Source of the DNA: Sphingomonas phyllosphaerae
Lineage (GTDB): Bacteria > Pseudomonadota > Alphaproteobacteria > Sphingomonadales > Sphingomonadaceae
Direction: 5' to 3'
Assembly (NCBI RefSeq): GCF_029623345.1
Contig: NZ_JAPYKH010000003.1
Location: forward strand, 238,584-302,583
Length of the DNA stretch: 64,000 nucleotides
In this document: positions 39,694 through 48,978 of the stretch, in pieces
How positions within the stretch are numbered: position 1 is the first letter of the stretch
Layout: each line of letters begins with the position of its first letter
Translations under genes and position numbers: made by a program
Notes under the pieces: model-generated
Database searches by the model: none
What the model saw: only the letters and a program-made list of their open reading frames with translations
What the model was told of the DNA's origin: nothing

Positions 39694-40272
39694 TCACTGC
39701 TGCACCATCTCCTCCGGCACTGCAAAGGCGCTCGCGCCGCTGCGGTGGTCGCTCGCCGCGGCGATCGCGGTCACGCCGCCGAACAGGAAACTAATCCCCA
39801 GCACATAGCCCGGCAGCGTCAGCGCGGACCACGGCACGGTCAGTAGGATGAACAGCGCCAGCAGCAGGTTGATCACGCCCAGCACGATCATCATGACACG
39901 CCGCCGGCGCATCCGCGTTCCCGCGATCACCTCGAGGACCCCGCGCACGCCGAGCCACACCGCCACCATCAGCGTCAGCGACACCGCGCCGGTGATCGGC
40001 TCGGACACCATGATCGCGCCGACCACAACCGAGAGCAGGCCGAACAGCAGCGCGTAGATCCGGCTCTCGCTGCCGTGGCCGAACACGCCGGCCGCGATCG
40101 AGAATACACCCGCGACGAAGAACAGCGCGCCGATCACCACCGTCGCGGCATAGGTCGCCACATAGGGCCAGACGATCGCGGCGACACCCACCAGCACCGA
40201 GACCACGCCATAAGACATGATCCAGCCCCAGCCGGCGCCCATTGTCCGTCCCGAACCCCGGATGTCGGTCAT
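39694..40272 (-). CDS. HdeD family (DUF308) membrane protein
   Basis: 192 residues from ATG 40272, with GGAGGACC upstream. Six hydrophobic segments in three pairs (IMSYGVVSVLVGVAAIVWP; ATVVIGALFFVAGVFSIAAG; IYALLFGLLSVVVGAIM; AVSLTLMVAVWLGVRGVLEV; MMIVLGVINLLLALFILL; LPGYVLGISFLFGGVTAIA), typical of DUF308/HdeD. E. coli HdeD is linked to acid resistance; here the role is unknown. Convergent with gpx and divergent from dnaE. Confidence 0.88.
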   Translation of the reverse strand: MTDIRGSGRTMGAGWGWIMSYGVVSVLVGVAAIVWPYVATYAATVVIGALFFVAGVFSIAAGVFGHGSESRIYALLFGLLSVVVGAIMVSEPITGAVSLTLMVAVWLGVRGVLEVIAGTRMRRRRVMMIVLGVINLLLALFILLTVPWSALTLPGYVLGISFLFGGVTAIAAASDHRSGASAFAVPEEMVQQ

Positions 40273-40373
40273 GTCGGTCCTCCTTCTGCGCTGGCGAACG
40301 GGCCGGCGCGGGTGCGGTTCCGGCCGTCGTGCGGGCGCTGGCCGAATCGGGTAGGGAGGCCTAGCTAGGAGCG

Positions 40374-43300
40374 ATGCCACATTCGGGCTTCGTGCCGCTC
40401 CGCATCTTCTCCAGCTACACCATGCTCGACGGCGCGATCGAGCCAAAGGCGATCGCCAAGCGCGCCGCCAAGCTCGGTTTCCCCGCGGCCGCTCTCACCG
40501 ACCGCAACGGCCTCTATGCCGCCATGGCCTTCTCCGACGCTGCCAAGGGCGCGGGTGTCCAGCCGGTGATCGGCACGATGCTGGGCATCGCGCGCCCCGA
40601 CATGCCTGAGGGCGCCGCCACGGTAGTCGACTGGATCGCGCTCTACGCGCAGGACGAGACGGGCTACGACAACCTCTGCGCGCTGGTCAGCCACGCGCAT
40701 CTCGACCGCCCGCTGGAGCTGGCGCCGCACGTCGGCTTTGAGCTGCTCGAGCGTCACGCCGCCGGGCTGATCGCGCTCACCGCGGGCGGCGAGGGCGCTG
40801 TCGCGCGGCTCTTCGCCGAGGACCAGCCCGCGCGCGCGATCGCCTATGCCGAGCGGCTTCACGCCACCTTCGGCGATCGGCTCTACGTCGAGCTGTGTCG
40901 CCGCGATGACGCGATCGAGGAGCGCGCTGAGGCTCCGCTGCTCGATCTCGCCTACGAACGCGGATGGCCGATCGTTGCGACCAATCCGAGCTGCTTCGAG
41001 GAGGCTGATTTCGGTGCCGCGCACGACGCCATGCTGTGCATCGCCAGCTCCAGCTACCTGGAGAGCGACGATCGCCCGAAGAGCTGCGGCCACGCCTGGA
41101 TGAAGCCTGCGGAAGCGTTGCGGGCGCTGTTCGCCGACCTGCCCGAGGCGATCGCCAACACCCTGGTGGTGGCGCAGCGCTGCGCGGTCGCCGCGCCCAA
41201 GCGCAAGCCGATCCTTCCCAGCCTCGCCGGCGACCGCGAGGGCGAAGCGACGATGCTGCGGGACCGCGCACGCGAGGGGCTGGCGGCACGGATCGAGCGG
41301 ATCGTCGCGCTCGGCCAGGCGCCCGCCGAGCCCGACTGGCAGGAGACCTACCAGCAGCGGCTCGAGTTCGAGCTAGACGTCATCATCCAGATGGGCTTCC
41401 CAGGCTATTTCCTGATCGTCGCCGACTTCATCCAATGGGCGAAGGCGCACGACATCCCGGTGGGGCCGGGGCGCGGCTCGGGCGCGGGCTCGGCGGTGGC
41501 CTGGGCGCTGACCATCACCGACCTCGATCCGATCAAGCTGGGGCTGCTGTTCGAACGCTTCCTCAACCCCGAACGCGTGTCGATGCCCGACTTCGACATC
41601 GACTTTTGCGAAACGCGCCGCGGCGAGGTGATCCGCTACGTCCAGGAGAAATACGGCCGCGATCAGGTCGCGCAGATCATCACCTTCGGAAAGCTCAAGG
41701 CGCGCGCGGTGCTCAAGGACACCGGGCGCGTGCTGCAGATGAGCTACGGCCAGGTCGACCGGCTCGCCAAGCTCGTCCCCAACCACCCGACCGACCCGTG
41801 GACGCTCGACCGCGCGCTCAACGGTGTCTCCGAGCTGGCGCGCGAATATGCGAACGACAATGAGGTGCGCCGCCTACTCGACCTCGCGATGAAGCTGGAG
41901 GGCCTGCCGCGCCACTCGTCGACCCATGCCGCGGGCGTGGTGATCGGCGACCGGCCGCTGGCGCAGCTCGTCCCGCTCTACCGCGACCCGCGCTCGGACA
42001 TGCCGGTGACCCAGTTCGACATGAAATATGTTGAGGGCGCCGGGCTGGTGAAGTTCGACTTCCTCGGGCTCAAGACGCTGTCGGTGCTCAAGAAGGCGGT
42101 CCAGCTGCTGGCCAAGCGCGGGATCGAGGTCGATCTCGACGCGTTGCTGTGGGACGACGAGGGCGTCTACAAGCTCCTCCAGCGCGGCGACACGGTCGGC
42201 GTGTTCCAGCTCGAATCCGAGGGGATGCGGCGCACGCTCTCGGCGGTGCGGCCGACCAACTTCGGCGACATCGTCGCGCTCGTCTCGCTTTACCGCCCCG
42301 GCCCGATGGACAACATCCCGTCGTTCGGCCGGCGCAAGCAAGGCACCGAGGAGATTACTTATCCTCACCCCCTGCTCGAGCCGATCCTGAAGGAGACCTA
42401 CGGGATCTTCGTCTATCAGGAGCAGGTGATGCAGGCGGCGCAGATTCTCGCCGGCTATTCGCTCGGCGGCGCCGACCTGCTGCGCCGCGCGATGGGCAAG
42501 AAGATCAAGGCGGAGATGGATGCGCAGCGCGCCACCTTCGTCGCCGGCTGCGCCGAGCATAACGGCATCAGGAAGGAATATGCCAACCAGCTGTTCGACT
42601 TGATCGACAAGTTTGCCGGCTATGGCTTCAACAAGAGCCACGCCGCGGCCTATGCGCTGCTCGCCTATCAGACCGCCTGGCTCAAAGCGCATCACCCGGC
42701 CGAGTTCTTCGCCGCCTCGATGTGCTACGATCTCCACCTCACCGACAAGCTGGCGATCTTCGTCGATGACATGCGCCGGCTCGGTGTGGGGCTGCTGCCG
42801 CCGTGCATCAACGCCAGCGCCGCGGAGTTCGACGTCGAGGTCGACGGCGAAGGCGTGCCTTCTGTCCGCTACGCGCTCGCCGCGCTCAAGTCGGTCGGCG
42901 AGGGCGCGATGGAGCGGCTGTGCGAGGAGCGGACGAGCGCGGGCGCCTTCCGCAGCCTCGACGATCTCGCCACGCGGGTCGACCCGCGGCTGCTCAACAA
43001 GCGCCAGCTCGAGACCCTCGCGGCAGGGGGCGCGTTCGACTCGCTCGAGCCCAGCCGCGCCGGGGTCCATGGCGTCGCCGAGACGATGCTCGCGATCGCG
43101 GCGCGCACGCACGAGGGACGCGCCAGCGGGCAGGGCGGGCTGTTCGGCGATGACGCGGGAGCGGGCGACACGATCAAGCTCCCCGATGCGCGCTGGTCGC
43201 TCGCCGAGCGGATGGAGCAGGAGAAAGAGGCGTTCGGCTTCTATTTCTCGGCCCACCCGGTCGACCGCTATCGCCACCTCGCCAAGACGCACGGCGCGCG

Positions 43301-43868
43301 CAGCTATGTCGCGCTGGGCGAGCTGCCGATCGCCGACGGCGCGCGCGTGATGGCGACGATGGCGGTGCTGGTCGAGGACGCGCGCTGGCGCACCTCCGCG
43401 CGTGGCAAGCGCTACATGATGGCGACGCTGTCCGACTCGACCGGGCAGTTCGTCGCCACCTGTTTCGACGACGGCCCCGCCGCCGACTTGGAAGAGGCCG
43501 CGCGCAACGGCGGCTGCGGGTTGGCGACGGTCGAGCTCGACCGGCGGCCGGGTGAGGAAACGCCGCGTGTCACGGTGAAGGCAATTCGCCCCTTCGAGGG
43601 GCTGGCCTCGTCGACGCGGTTCGCCCTCGACGTCCATGTCAGCGACGCCGCGGCCGTGGCTGGGCTGGTCGCGCTGATCGGCGACTTGCGCGGCGCGCGG
43701 GGCAAGGTGACGCTTAAGGTGCCGCTTGTCGGCGACGAGCAGGCGACCGTGATCCTCGGTCGTGACTTCGCGCTGGACGCCGAGCTGGCGGAGCGGATCG
43801 AGCATCTGCCCGGCGTCACCAAGGTCGAGTTCGACATCGAGGAAACGCGGCTCAAGTCGGTCGGCTGA
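40374..43868 (+). CDS. dnaE: DNA polymerase III alpha subunit
   Basis: 1164 residues, DnaE1 size. Replicative polymerase. N-terminal PHP domain, then palm with catalytic PDFDIDFCETRRGEVI (Asp near 406 and 408) and VKFDFLGLKTLSVL, fingers (RRAMGKKIKAEMDAQR), beta-clamp region, and C-terminal OB fold (ARVMATMAVLVEDARWRTSA). The first PHP motif reads FVPLRIFSSYTMLDG where active PHP domains have H-x-H and Asp, so the PHP phosphoesterase is probably dead. TAGGAG precedes the ATG. The 3' end overlaps the convergent tetR by 17 bases. Confidence 0.97.
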   Translation: MPHSGFVPLRIFSSYTMLDGAIEPKAIAKRAAKLGFPAAALTDRNGLYAAMAFSDAAKGAGVQPVIGTMLGIARPDMPEGAATVVDWIALYAQDETGYDNLCALVSHAHLDRPLELAPHVGFELLERHAAGLIALTAGGEGAVARLFAEDQPARAIAYAERLHATFGDRLYVELCRRDDAIEERAEAPLLDLAYERGWPIVATNPSCFEEADFGAAHDAMLCIASSSYLESDDRPKSCGHAWMKPAEALRALFADLPEAIANTLVVAQRCAVAAPKRKPILPSLAGDREGEATMLRDRAREGLAARIERIVALGQAPAEPDWQETYQQRLEFELDVIIQMGFPGYFLIVADFIQWAKAHDIPVGPGRGSGAGSAVAWALTITDLDPIKLGLLFERFLNPERVSMPDFDIDFCETRRGEVIRYVQEKYGRDQVAQIITFGKLKARAVLKDTGRVLQMSYGQVDRLAKLVPNHPTDPWTLDRALNGVSELAREYANDNEVRRLLDLAMKLEGLPRHSSTHAAGVVIGDRPLAQLVPLYRDPRSDMPVTQFDMKYVEGAGLVKFDFLGLKTLSVLKKAVQLLAKRGIEVDLDALLWDDEGVYKLLQRGDTVGVFQLESEGMRRTLSAVRPTNFGDIVALVSLYRPGPMDNIPSFGRRKQGTEEITYPHPLLEPILKETYGIFVYQEQVMQAAQILAGYSLGGADLLRRAMGKKIKAEMDAQRATFVAGCAEHNGIRKEYANQLFDLIDKFAGYGFNKSHAAAYALLAYQTAWLKAHHPAEFFAASMCYDLHLTDKLAIFVDDMRRLGVGLLPPCINASAAEFDVEVDGEGVPSVRYALAALKSVGEGAMERLCEERTSAGAFRSLDDLATRVDPRLLNKRQLETLAAGGAFDSLEPSRAGVHGVAETMLAIAARTHEGRASGQGGLFGDDAGAGDTIKLPDARWSLAERMEQEKEAFGFYFSAHPVDRYRHLAKTHGARSYVALGELPIADGARVMATMAVLVEDARWRTSARGKRYMMATLSDSTGQFVATCFDDGPAADLEEAARNGGCGLATVELDRRPGEETPRVTVKAIRPFEGLASSTRFALDVHVSDAAAVAGLVALIGDLRGARGKVTLKVPLVGDEQATVILGRDFALDAELAERIEHLPGVTKVEFDIEETRLKSVG

Positions 43869-44403
43869 TCCCGGCGACGTAGAGCGCGAGCACCGCGCGC
43901 ACTTGCGCAGGAGGGGCGTCGACGCGCGAGTCGAGCGCGAGCGTGGCGAGGCCGTGGACAATCGCCCAGCAGCCCAGCGTAGCGTCCGCCGCACCGCTGC
44001 CCGCCAGTGCGGCGACACGGTCGGCCAGGATGGCGAAGGCAGGCGCGTTCTCACGCGTCTTCTCGGGCGCTTGCTCGCGCTCCATCGGCCGCGCGAACAT
44101 CAGGCGGAACAGAGCGGGGTGGGCGCGCGCGAAGGCGACATAGGCGAGGCCCTGCGCGATCAGTCGCTCCGCGTCGCTCTCCTCAGCGTCCGCCGCGGCG
44201 AGGCGCGCGGCGAGTGTGGCAAAGCCGCGCTCGGTGACCGCGGCGAGCAGCGCGGCCTTGTCGCCGAAATGGCGATAGGGGGCCATCGCCGACACACCCG
44301 CGGCGCGCGCCAGCGCGCGGATGCCGGGCTCGCTCTCGCCGGCCTCGAGCATCGCCTCGGCATGGTCGAGCAGTTGATCGCGAAGGCTGGCAGAGACGCT
44401 CAT
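43852..44403 (-). CDS. TetR-family transcriptional repressor
   Basis: 183 residues from ATG 44403. N-terminal HTH GIRALARAAGVSAMAPYRHFGDKAALLAAV at 27-56 and a C-terminal ligand domain of the TetR_C_33-like type (LAYVAFARAHPALFRLMFA). Divergent from the DUF4188 gene around a perfect inverted repeat three bases upstream of its own start. It probably represses both itself and that gene. Inducer unknown. Its last codons overlap the dnaE end. Confidence 0.92.
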   Translation of the reverse strand: MSVSASLRDQLLDHAEAMLEAGESEPGIRALARAAGVSAMAPYRHFGDKAALLAAVTERGFATLAARLAAADAEESDAERLIAQGLAYVAFARAHPALFRLMFARPMEREQAPEKTRENAPAFAILADRVAALAGSGAADATLGCWAIVHGLATLALDSRVDAPPAQVRAVLALYVAGISRPT

Positions 44404-44405
44404 CT

Positions 44406-44447
44406 GTTTACACCGTACACGTGGCGCGCTAGGTGTACGGTGTAAAC
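44406..44447. promoter_or_regulatory. TetR operator: perfect 15-bp inverted repeat
   Basis: GTTTACACCGTACAC (44406-44420) and GTGTACGGTGTAAAC (44433-44447) are exact inverted copies separated by 12 bases. The site fills the 54-base gap between the divergent tetR and DUF4188 starts, so one bound repressor could close both promoters. Each arm also holds two direct GTGTA copies (GTGTA-CG-GTGTA), which may allow two dimers. Confidence 0.8.
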
Positions 44448-44457
44448 GACGGAGGCG

Positions 44458-44916
44458 ATGATGCAAGCCAAGGTAGCGCGACGCGTGACGGTGGACGTGT
44501 CGGAATGGCCCGACATGGTGATGGTGCTGCTCGGCTTTCGGGTCGGCGCGCTGCGGGGGGTGCCCTCCTTCCTTTCGATCGGGCGCGGGCTCGCAGAGCT
44601 CCGGCGCTCGCCGCCCGACGGGCTGCTCCACAGCGACGGCGGGCTCTATGCCTGGAACCATGTCGGCATACGGCAATATTGGCGCGACCTCGAGAGCCTT
44701 GAGATCTTCACCCGCTCCGATCCGCACAGCGGCTGGTGGCGCGCGTTCCTGGCCGACCGCCACGGCAACGGCTTCTGGCACGAGGCGTACTCGGCGCGCG
44801 GCGGGATGGAGGCGATCTACGTCGACATGCCTGAGCCGCCCGGCCTCGGCTCCTTTGCCCCCGCGGTGAGGGCGCAGGGACGGCTGTTGTCGAGCCGCGG
44901 GCGGCTGGGGCTGTAG
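44458..44916 (+). CDS. DUF4188 (monooxygenase-like) protein
   Basis: 152 residues, GGAGG six bases before the first ATG. The DUF4188 pattern is clear: DMVMVLLGFRVGALRGVPSF, GLYAWNHVGIRQYWRDLESL, DPHSGWWRAFLADRHGNGFW, EAYSARGGMEAIYVDMPEP. These proteins resemble heme-binding ABM-like or aldoxime dehydratase-like folds and are often annotated as monooxygenases, without proven chemistry. Under control of the divergent TetR, so probably induced by a small toxic compound (inference). Confidence 0.85.
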   Translation: MMQAKVARRVTVDVSEWPDMVMVLLGFRVGALRGVPSFLSIGRGLAELRRSPPDGLLHSDGGLYAWNHVGIRQYWRDLESLEIFTRSDPHSGWWRAFLADRHGNGFWHEAYSARGGMEAIYVDMPEPPGLGSFAPAVRAQGRLLSSRGRLGL

Positions 44917-44946
44917 TGTCTGCTGGATGCTGTCTTCCACTCCCCG

Positions 44947-45037
44947 CCGTCATCCCGGAACAGGTCCGGGATCCCGCCTTCTCGGCAGGTGTTGCTCTCG
45001 CGGAGGACTGGATCCCTTACCACGTTCGGGATGATGG
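44947..45037. repeat. Palindromic intergenic repeat after DUF4188 gene
   Basis: Left CCGTCATCCCGGAACAGGTC and CGGGATCCCGCC, right TGGATCCCTTACCACG and TTCGGGATGATGGG: imperfect inverted copies of the same family as 14482 and 20742. Between convergent genes; may act in termination. Confidence 0.75.
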
Positions 45038-45130
45038 GTGGGTGAGAGCAACCCGCTCTCGCGATCACGTTGGCTCTGCGCCCACGCACCCATATTGCCG
45101 ATCGCGGACCCGGCACGACGAAGGTGCGCT

Positions 45131-46213
45131 TCAGAACAGCTCCCCCTGCGCCCCCGCTGGTGCGCGGAACAGGTCGCAGCGAAGGTTGAGTAGACGCCGC
45201 TCGTCGCTGAAGCCGGCGCGTGCGCGGGCGATGCGGAAGCGCGTGCGCAGCAGCTCGGCCCACGGACCCTGTCCGCGCATCCGCTCGCCGAAGCGCGGGT
45301 CATTGTCCTTGCCGCCGCGCAGGCTTTGGATGATCGCCATCACCTTGGCGGCACGATCGGGATAATGTTCGTCGAGCCAGGCGCGGAACAGCGGCGCCAC
45401 CTCCCACGGCAGCCGCACTGGTATGTACGAGACGCCCAGCGCGCCCGCCGCGGCGCTGGCGGCGACCACCGCTTCCACTTCATCGTCGGTGATCGCGGGA
45501 ATGATCGGCGCCATGTTAACGTAGGTCGGTATTCCTGCGTCGCTGAGCTGCCGTACCGCGGCGAGCCGGCGCGCCGCCGCGGGCGCGCGCGGCTCGACCG
45601 TCATCGCCACGCGCGGGTCGAGCGAGGTAACCGAGATCGCCACCGCCACCAGCCCCTTGGCGGCCATTGGCGCGAGCAGATCGAGGTCCCGCGTGACCCG
45701 GTCCGACTTGGTGGTGATCACCAGCGGGTGGTCGCACGCGGCGAGCACCTCGATCACCGCGCGCGTGACGCGCCACTCGCGCTCGATCGGCTGATAAGGA
45801 TCGGTGTTGGTGCCCATCGCGATCGGCGCGCAGCGATAGTCGCGCTTGCCGAGCTCGGCGCGGAGCAGCGCTGCGGCATCGGGCTTGGCGAAGAGCTGGG
45901 TCTCGAAGTCGAGCCCGGGCGAGAGGTCGTGGAAGGCGTGGCTCGGTCGTGCGAAGCAGTAGATGCAGCCGTGTTCGCAGCCGCGATAAGGGTTGATCGA
46001 GCGGTCGAACGGCACGTCGGGAGACTGGTTGCGCGTGATGATCGTGCGCGCGCGCTCGACCGTGACGGTAGTACGCGCCGGAGCGGGGGCGCCGTCGATT
46101 GTCGCGCGCGAGTCGAGCCAGTCGCCGTCGTCCTCCGCCTGCGGCAGGTTGAAGCGCATGCTGACCGCGTTCAGCGTGGCGCCGCGAACGGCTCTTGGCG
46201 TGCGATCGGCCAT
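45131..46213 (-). CDS. PA0069-family radical SAM protein
   Basis: 360 residues. The [4Fe-4S]/SAM motif is GCEHGCIYCFARPSHAF (C-x3-C-x2-C) at about 79-86. SINPYRGCEHGC, APIAMGTNTDPYQPIE and TKSDRVTRDLDLL define the SPL-related family (Rv2578c/PA0069), relatives of spore photoproduct lyase with unknown reaction. The last part is RIARARAGFSDERRLLNLRCDLF. Single gene, 54 bases from the divergent VOC gene. Confidence 0.9.
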   Translation of the reverse strand: MADRTPRAVRGATLNAVSMRFNLPQAEDDGDWLDSRATIDGAPAPARTTVTVERARTIITRNQSPDVPFDRSINPYRGCEHGCIYCFARPSHAFHDLSPGLDFETQLFAKPDAAALLRAELGKRDYRCAPIAMGTNTDPYQPIEREWRVTRAVIEVLAACDHPLVITTKSDRVTRDLDLLAPMAAKGLVAVAISVTSLDPRVAMTVEPRAPAAARRLAAVRQLSDAGIPTYVNMAPIIPAITDDEVEAVVAASAAAGALGVSYIPVRLPWEVAPLFRAWLDEHYPDRAAKVMAIIQSLRGGKDNDPRFGERMRGQGPWAELLRTRFRIARARAGFSDERRLLNLRCDLFRAPAGAQGELF

Positions 46214-46267
46214 TGCGGCAATCTAAGCGACCGTGTAGAACATAGCAAGAACATGATCGGAGGCTTC

Positions 46268-46603
46268 ATGGCACGGCTGAACTATCTGGAACTGCCCGTC
46301 GTCGACACGGCACGCGCCAAGGCTTTTTACGGTGCGGCGTTCGGTTGGTCGTTTGCGGACTATGGCCCGACCTATGCGGCGACCACCAGCGGCGACACCG
46401 ATATCGGCTTCCAGGCGGATCCGGCGGAAACGACGGCGGTCGCGCTGCCCGTCATCGCGGTCGACGATTTGGAGGCGGCGCTCGCAGCCGTATCGGCCGC
46501 TGGCGGACGAGTGACCCGGCCGATCTTCGCCTTTCCCGGCGGGCGGCGCTTCCACTTCACCGATCCGGACGGGCATGAACTCGCGGCAGTTGCCGGGGGT
46601 TAA
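46268..46603 (+). CDS. VOC (glyoxalase/bleomycin-resistance) family protein
   Basis: 111 residues from ATG 46268, with GGAGG upstream. A single vicinal-oxygen-chelate fold: YLELPVVDTARAKAFYGAAFGW, YAATTSGDTDIGFQ, LPVIAVDDLEAALAAVSAAGG and FHFTDPDGHELAAV. The first metal-ligand His usual in glyoxalase I is replaced (YLELPV), so the reaction is unknown. Convergent with moaB. Confidence 0.85.
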   Translation: MARLNYLELPVVDTARAKAFYGAAFGWSFADYGPTYAATTSGDTDIGFQADPAETTAVALPVIAVDDLEAALAAVSAAGGRVTRPIFAFPGGRRFHFTDPDGHELAAVAGG

Positions 46604-46624
46604 CACTTTGCAAGAAGCTGCCGC

Positions 46625-47152
46625 TCAGCGCTCGGTCAACCGCGGCATCAGCTCGACGAAATTGCAGGGGCGATGGCGACTATCGAGCTGGCTCGCGAGA
46701 ATGCCGTCCCAAGCATCCTTTACCGCGCCGGTCGAGCCGGGCAGTGCGAAGACATAGGTGCCGCGAGCGACACAAGCGCAGGCGCGGCTCTGCACCGTCG
46801 AAGTGCCGATCGTTTGATAGCTCAACCAGCGGAACAGCTCGCCGAAGCCGGGGATCATCTTGTCGGCCACGCGCTCGATCGCCTCGGGGGTGACGTCGCG
46901 CCCGGTCACGCCGGTGCCGCCGGTGGTGATGATGCAATCGATCGAAGCCTCCTCGATCCAGCGGTCGAGCTGCGCCACGATCAAGGCGACGTCATCGCGC
47001 AGAATGGCGCGCTCGGCGAGCACATGCCCTGCCTCCTTCAGCCGCGCCACCAAGGCGTCGCCCGACCGGTCCTCCGCCAGCCCGCGCGTGTCGGAGACGG
47101 TGAGCACCGCGATGCGCACCGGTACAAAGGTGCGCGTGGGGTCGAGGCTCAT
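46625..47152 (-). CDS. moaB: Molybdenum cofactor biosynthesis protein MoaB
   Basis: 175 residues from ATG 47152. MoaB/MogA fold for adenylylation of molybdopterin: [79 protein letters not shown]. Its ATG overlaps the stop of slt by 4 bases. No other moa gene is in the window. Confidence 0.94.
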   Translation of the reverse strand: MSLDPTRTFVPVRIAVLTVSDTRGLAEDRSGDALVARLKEAGHVLAERAILRDDVALIVAQLDRWIEEASIDCIITTGGTGVTGRDVTPEAIERVADKMIPGFGELFRWLSYQTIGTSTVQSRACACVARGTYVFALPGSTGAVKDAWDGILASQLDSRHRPCNFVELMPRLTER

Positions 47153-48978
47153 CGCTCGGCGTGGGTCGTTGATTGCGCTGCGACCGTCCCGTTGATCGCG
47201 ATCGCCGTCACGGGCGATGACGAGGTCATCCGTACTGCGCTGTCGCCGGGCAGGCCGGGAAAGCGCGGCCACATGCCCTGCGCCAAGGCGACCCGGCTTG
47301 GGCTCTTGGCCTTGCCGCCAAGCGACTCATACATCCAATAATTGCGCAGCACCGTCACGACATAGCCGCGCGTCTCCCAGAAGGGGATGCTCTCGATATA
47401 GAGCAACGGGTCGCCGCCGTCGCGCACCAGCGCGTTCCACTCGCCGACCGGCTTGGGGCCGGCATTATAGGCGGCGATCACCTTGGGCAGCAGTCCGCCG
47501 GTAAGCCCCATGTCGCGCAGCTTCTCGATATGGCGTTGGCCGATGTCGATGTTGGTTGAGGGGCGGGCCAACGCGTCCTGGTCGATCGCGACGCCGCGCT
47601 CGCGCATATAGTCGGTCGCCGCGGCAGGCATGATCTGCATCAGCCCGAATGCGCCGGCGGGGCTGCGCACCTTGTTGCGGAAGCCCGACTCCTGGAGCGT
47701 GTGCGCGTAGACGAGCGCCTTGTCGATGCGCCAGCCGGTGTCCGGCGTCCAATTGGGCATCGGATAGCGTGTGTCGGCGGTCGCGACCGCGCCCTGTGGC
47801 ATGTTGTGCGCGAGCCACACGGTGGTGGCGGGCAGGTCGAGCGTCTCGCTGATATGGACGAGACTGCCGAATTCGGAGGGATCGCCGATCCGCGCCTGTT
47901 GGCGGACCACCGCATCGGCGCGCTCGTTCTCGCCCAGTTCGGCGAGCGCGGCCGCGACACGCACATTAGGACGACGCTCAAGCCGCGCCCATTCCTCGCT
48001 CACCAGCTCGGGTCGAACCCGATCCACCGGCAGCCCGAGCGCCTGCCGCGCGAGCAGCCCGTAGAAGGTCTCCTTGAACTGCGCCGCGGCCCGGAGCCGC
48101 GCCTCGACGCGGTCGGGCCGGCCGCACGCCATGTCCGAGCGTGCCGCCCAATAAAGTGCGGTGGCGCGCAGGTCGGTGTCGGTGGCGCGCGCGGCGACAT
48201 TCTCGAAATCCACCTGGGTCGCGGCGCAGTCGTGCTGGCGCCACGCCGACAGTGCCTCGGTCCAGCGGCCGTGGAGCGCCCACTCGCCGCTGCCCGCCGC
48301 CGCCTTGACCGCCATCGTGCGCGCCTGCGGGTCGAGCCCCTGGAGAAAGTAGATCCAGGCAATACGCGCCTGCCACTCGGTCTCGGCCTCGGGCGAGAGG
48401 CCGTCGGTCGATTCGAGCAGCGCCTGCGCCTCGGAGCCCATGTCGGCCTTTACAAAGGGCTGCATGCGCTGCGCGAGATCGGCGGCGACCTGGTCGCTGC
48501 GGGTGGCGCGGGCGCGGACGCGCGCGGGCGCGCCATCCTGCCAGATCAGCCGCTGCGCGCTCGGCAGCAGCGGCAGGTCGGTGAAGCCGCGCGCGCTCGC
48601 CAGCCGCATCAGCGCCTCGGCCTGGGGCAGCTCGGGCGCCTCCGCGATCAGCCGGGTCAGCGCCTCGTCGCTGACTCGTGGCGAGCCCTTGGCGAGCACG
48701 AGCTCCGCGCGCGCATAAGCGTGGAGCGGCCCGCTCGCCATCGTGTCGAGCGTGATCTGCGCGTCGCTCCAGCGCTCGTCGCGGATCGCAGCGAACACCG
48801 CGCGATAGCCACTGCGCTGTTCGGGGGTGAGCTGCGCCGGGATGCCGGCGGTGTGAGCGGTCGCGACCGTCACCGGCGGCGCGACCGGGGCGGGGGCGGG
48901 GGCCGCCGAGGGCATGGTTGGGAGAGCGGCGGCGACGAGCGCGGCGGCGGCGGCCAGCGCGGCGCGGCGCGGGCTCAT
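47149..48978 (-). CDS. slt: Soluble lytic murein transglycosylase
   Basis: 609 residues from ATG 48978. Periplasmic; signal peptide ending MPSAAPA. A long alpha-superhelical U/L domain (about 60-400), then a lysozyme-like catalytic domain with Glu430 in [24 protein letters not shown] and [12 protein letters not shown]. It cleaves peptidoglycan to 1,6-anhydro products. Overlaps the UDG-like gene by 4 bases (ATGA) and moaB by 4. Confidence 0.93.
   Translation of the reverse strand: MSPRRAALAAAAALVAAALPTMPSAAPAPAPVAPPVTVATAHTAGIPAQLTPEQRSGYRAVFAAIRDERWSDAQITLDTMASGPLHAYARAELVLAKGSPRVSDEALTRLIAEAPELPQAEALMRLASARGFTDLPLLPSAQRLIWQDGAPARVRARATRSDQVAADLAQRMQPFVKADMGSEAQALLESTDGLSPEAETEWQARIAWIYFLQGLDPQARTMAVKAAAGSGEWALHGRWTEALSAWRQHDCAATQVDFENVAARATDTDLRATALYWAARSDMACGRPDRVEARLRAAAQFKETFYGLLARQALGLPVDRVRPELVSEEWARLERRPNVRVAAALAELGENERADAVVRQQARIGDPSEFGSLVHISETLDLPATTVWLAHNMPQGAVATADTRYPMPNWTPDTGWRIDKALVYAHTLQESGFRNKVRSPAGAFGLMQIMPAAATDYMRERGVAIDQDALARPSTNIDIGQRHIEKLRDMGLTGGLLPKVIAAYNAGPKPVGEWNALVRDGGDPLLYIESIPFWETRGYVVTVLRNYWMYESLGGKAKSPSRVALAQGMWPRFPGLPGDSAVRMTSSSPVTAIAINGTVAAQSTTHAER

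Noticed and set aside
41874..44054. Minus-strand ORF of 726 codons opposite dnaE
   Set aside because: Antisense shadow; dnaE motifs are unmistakable on the plus strand.
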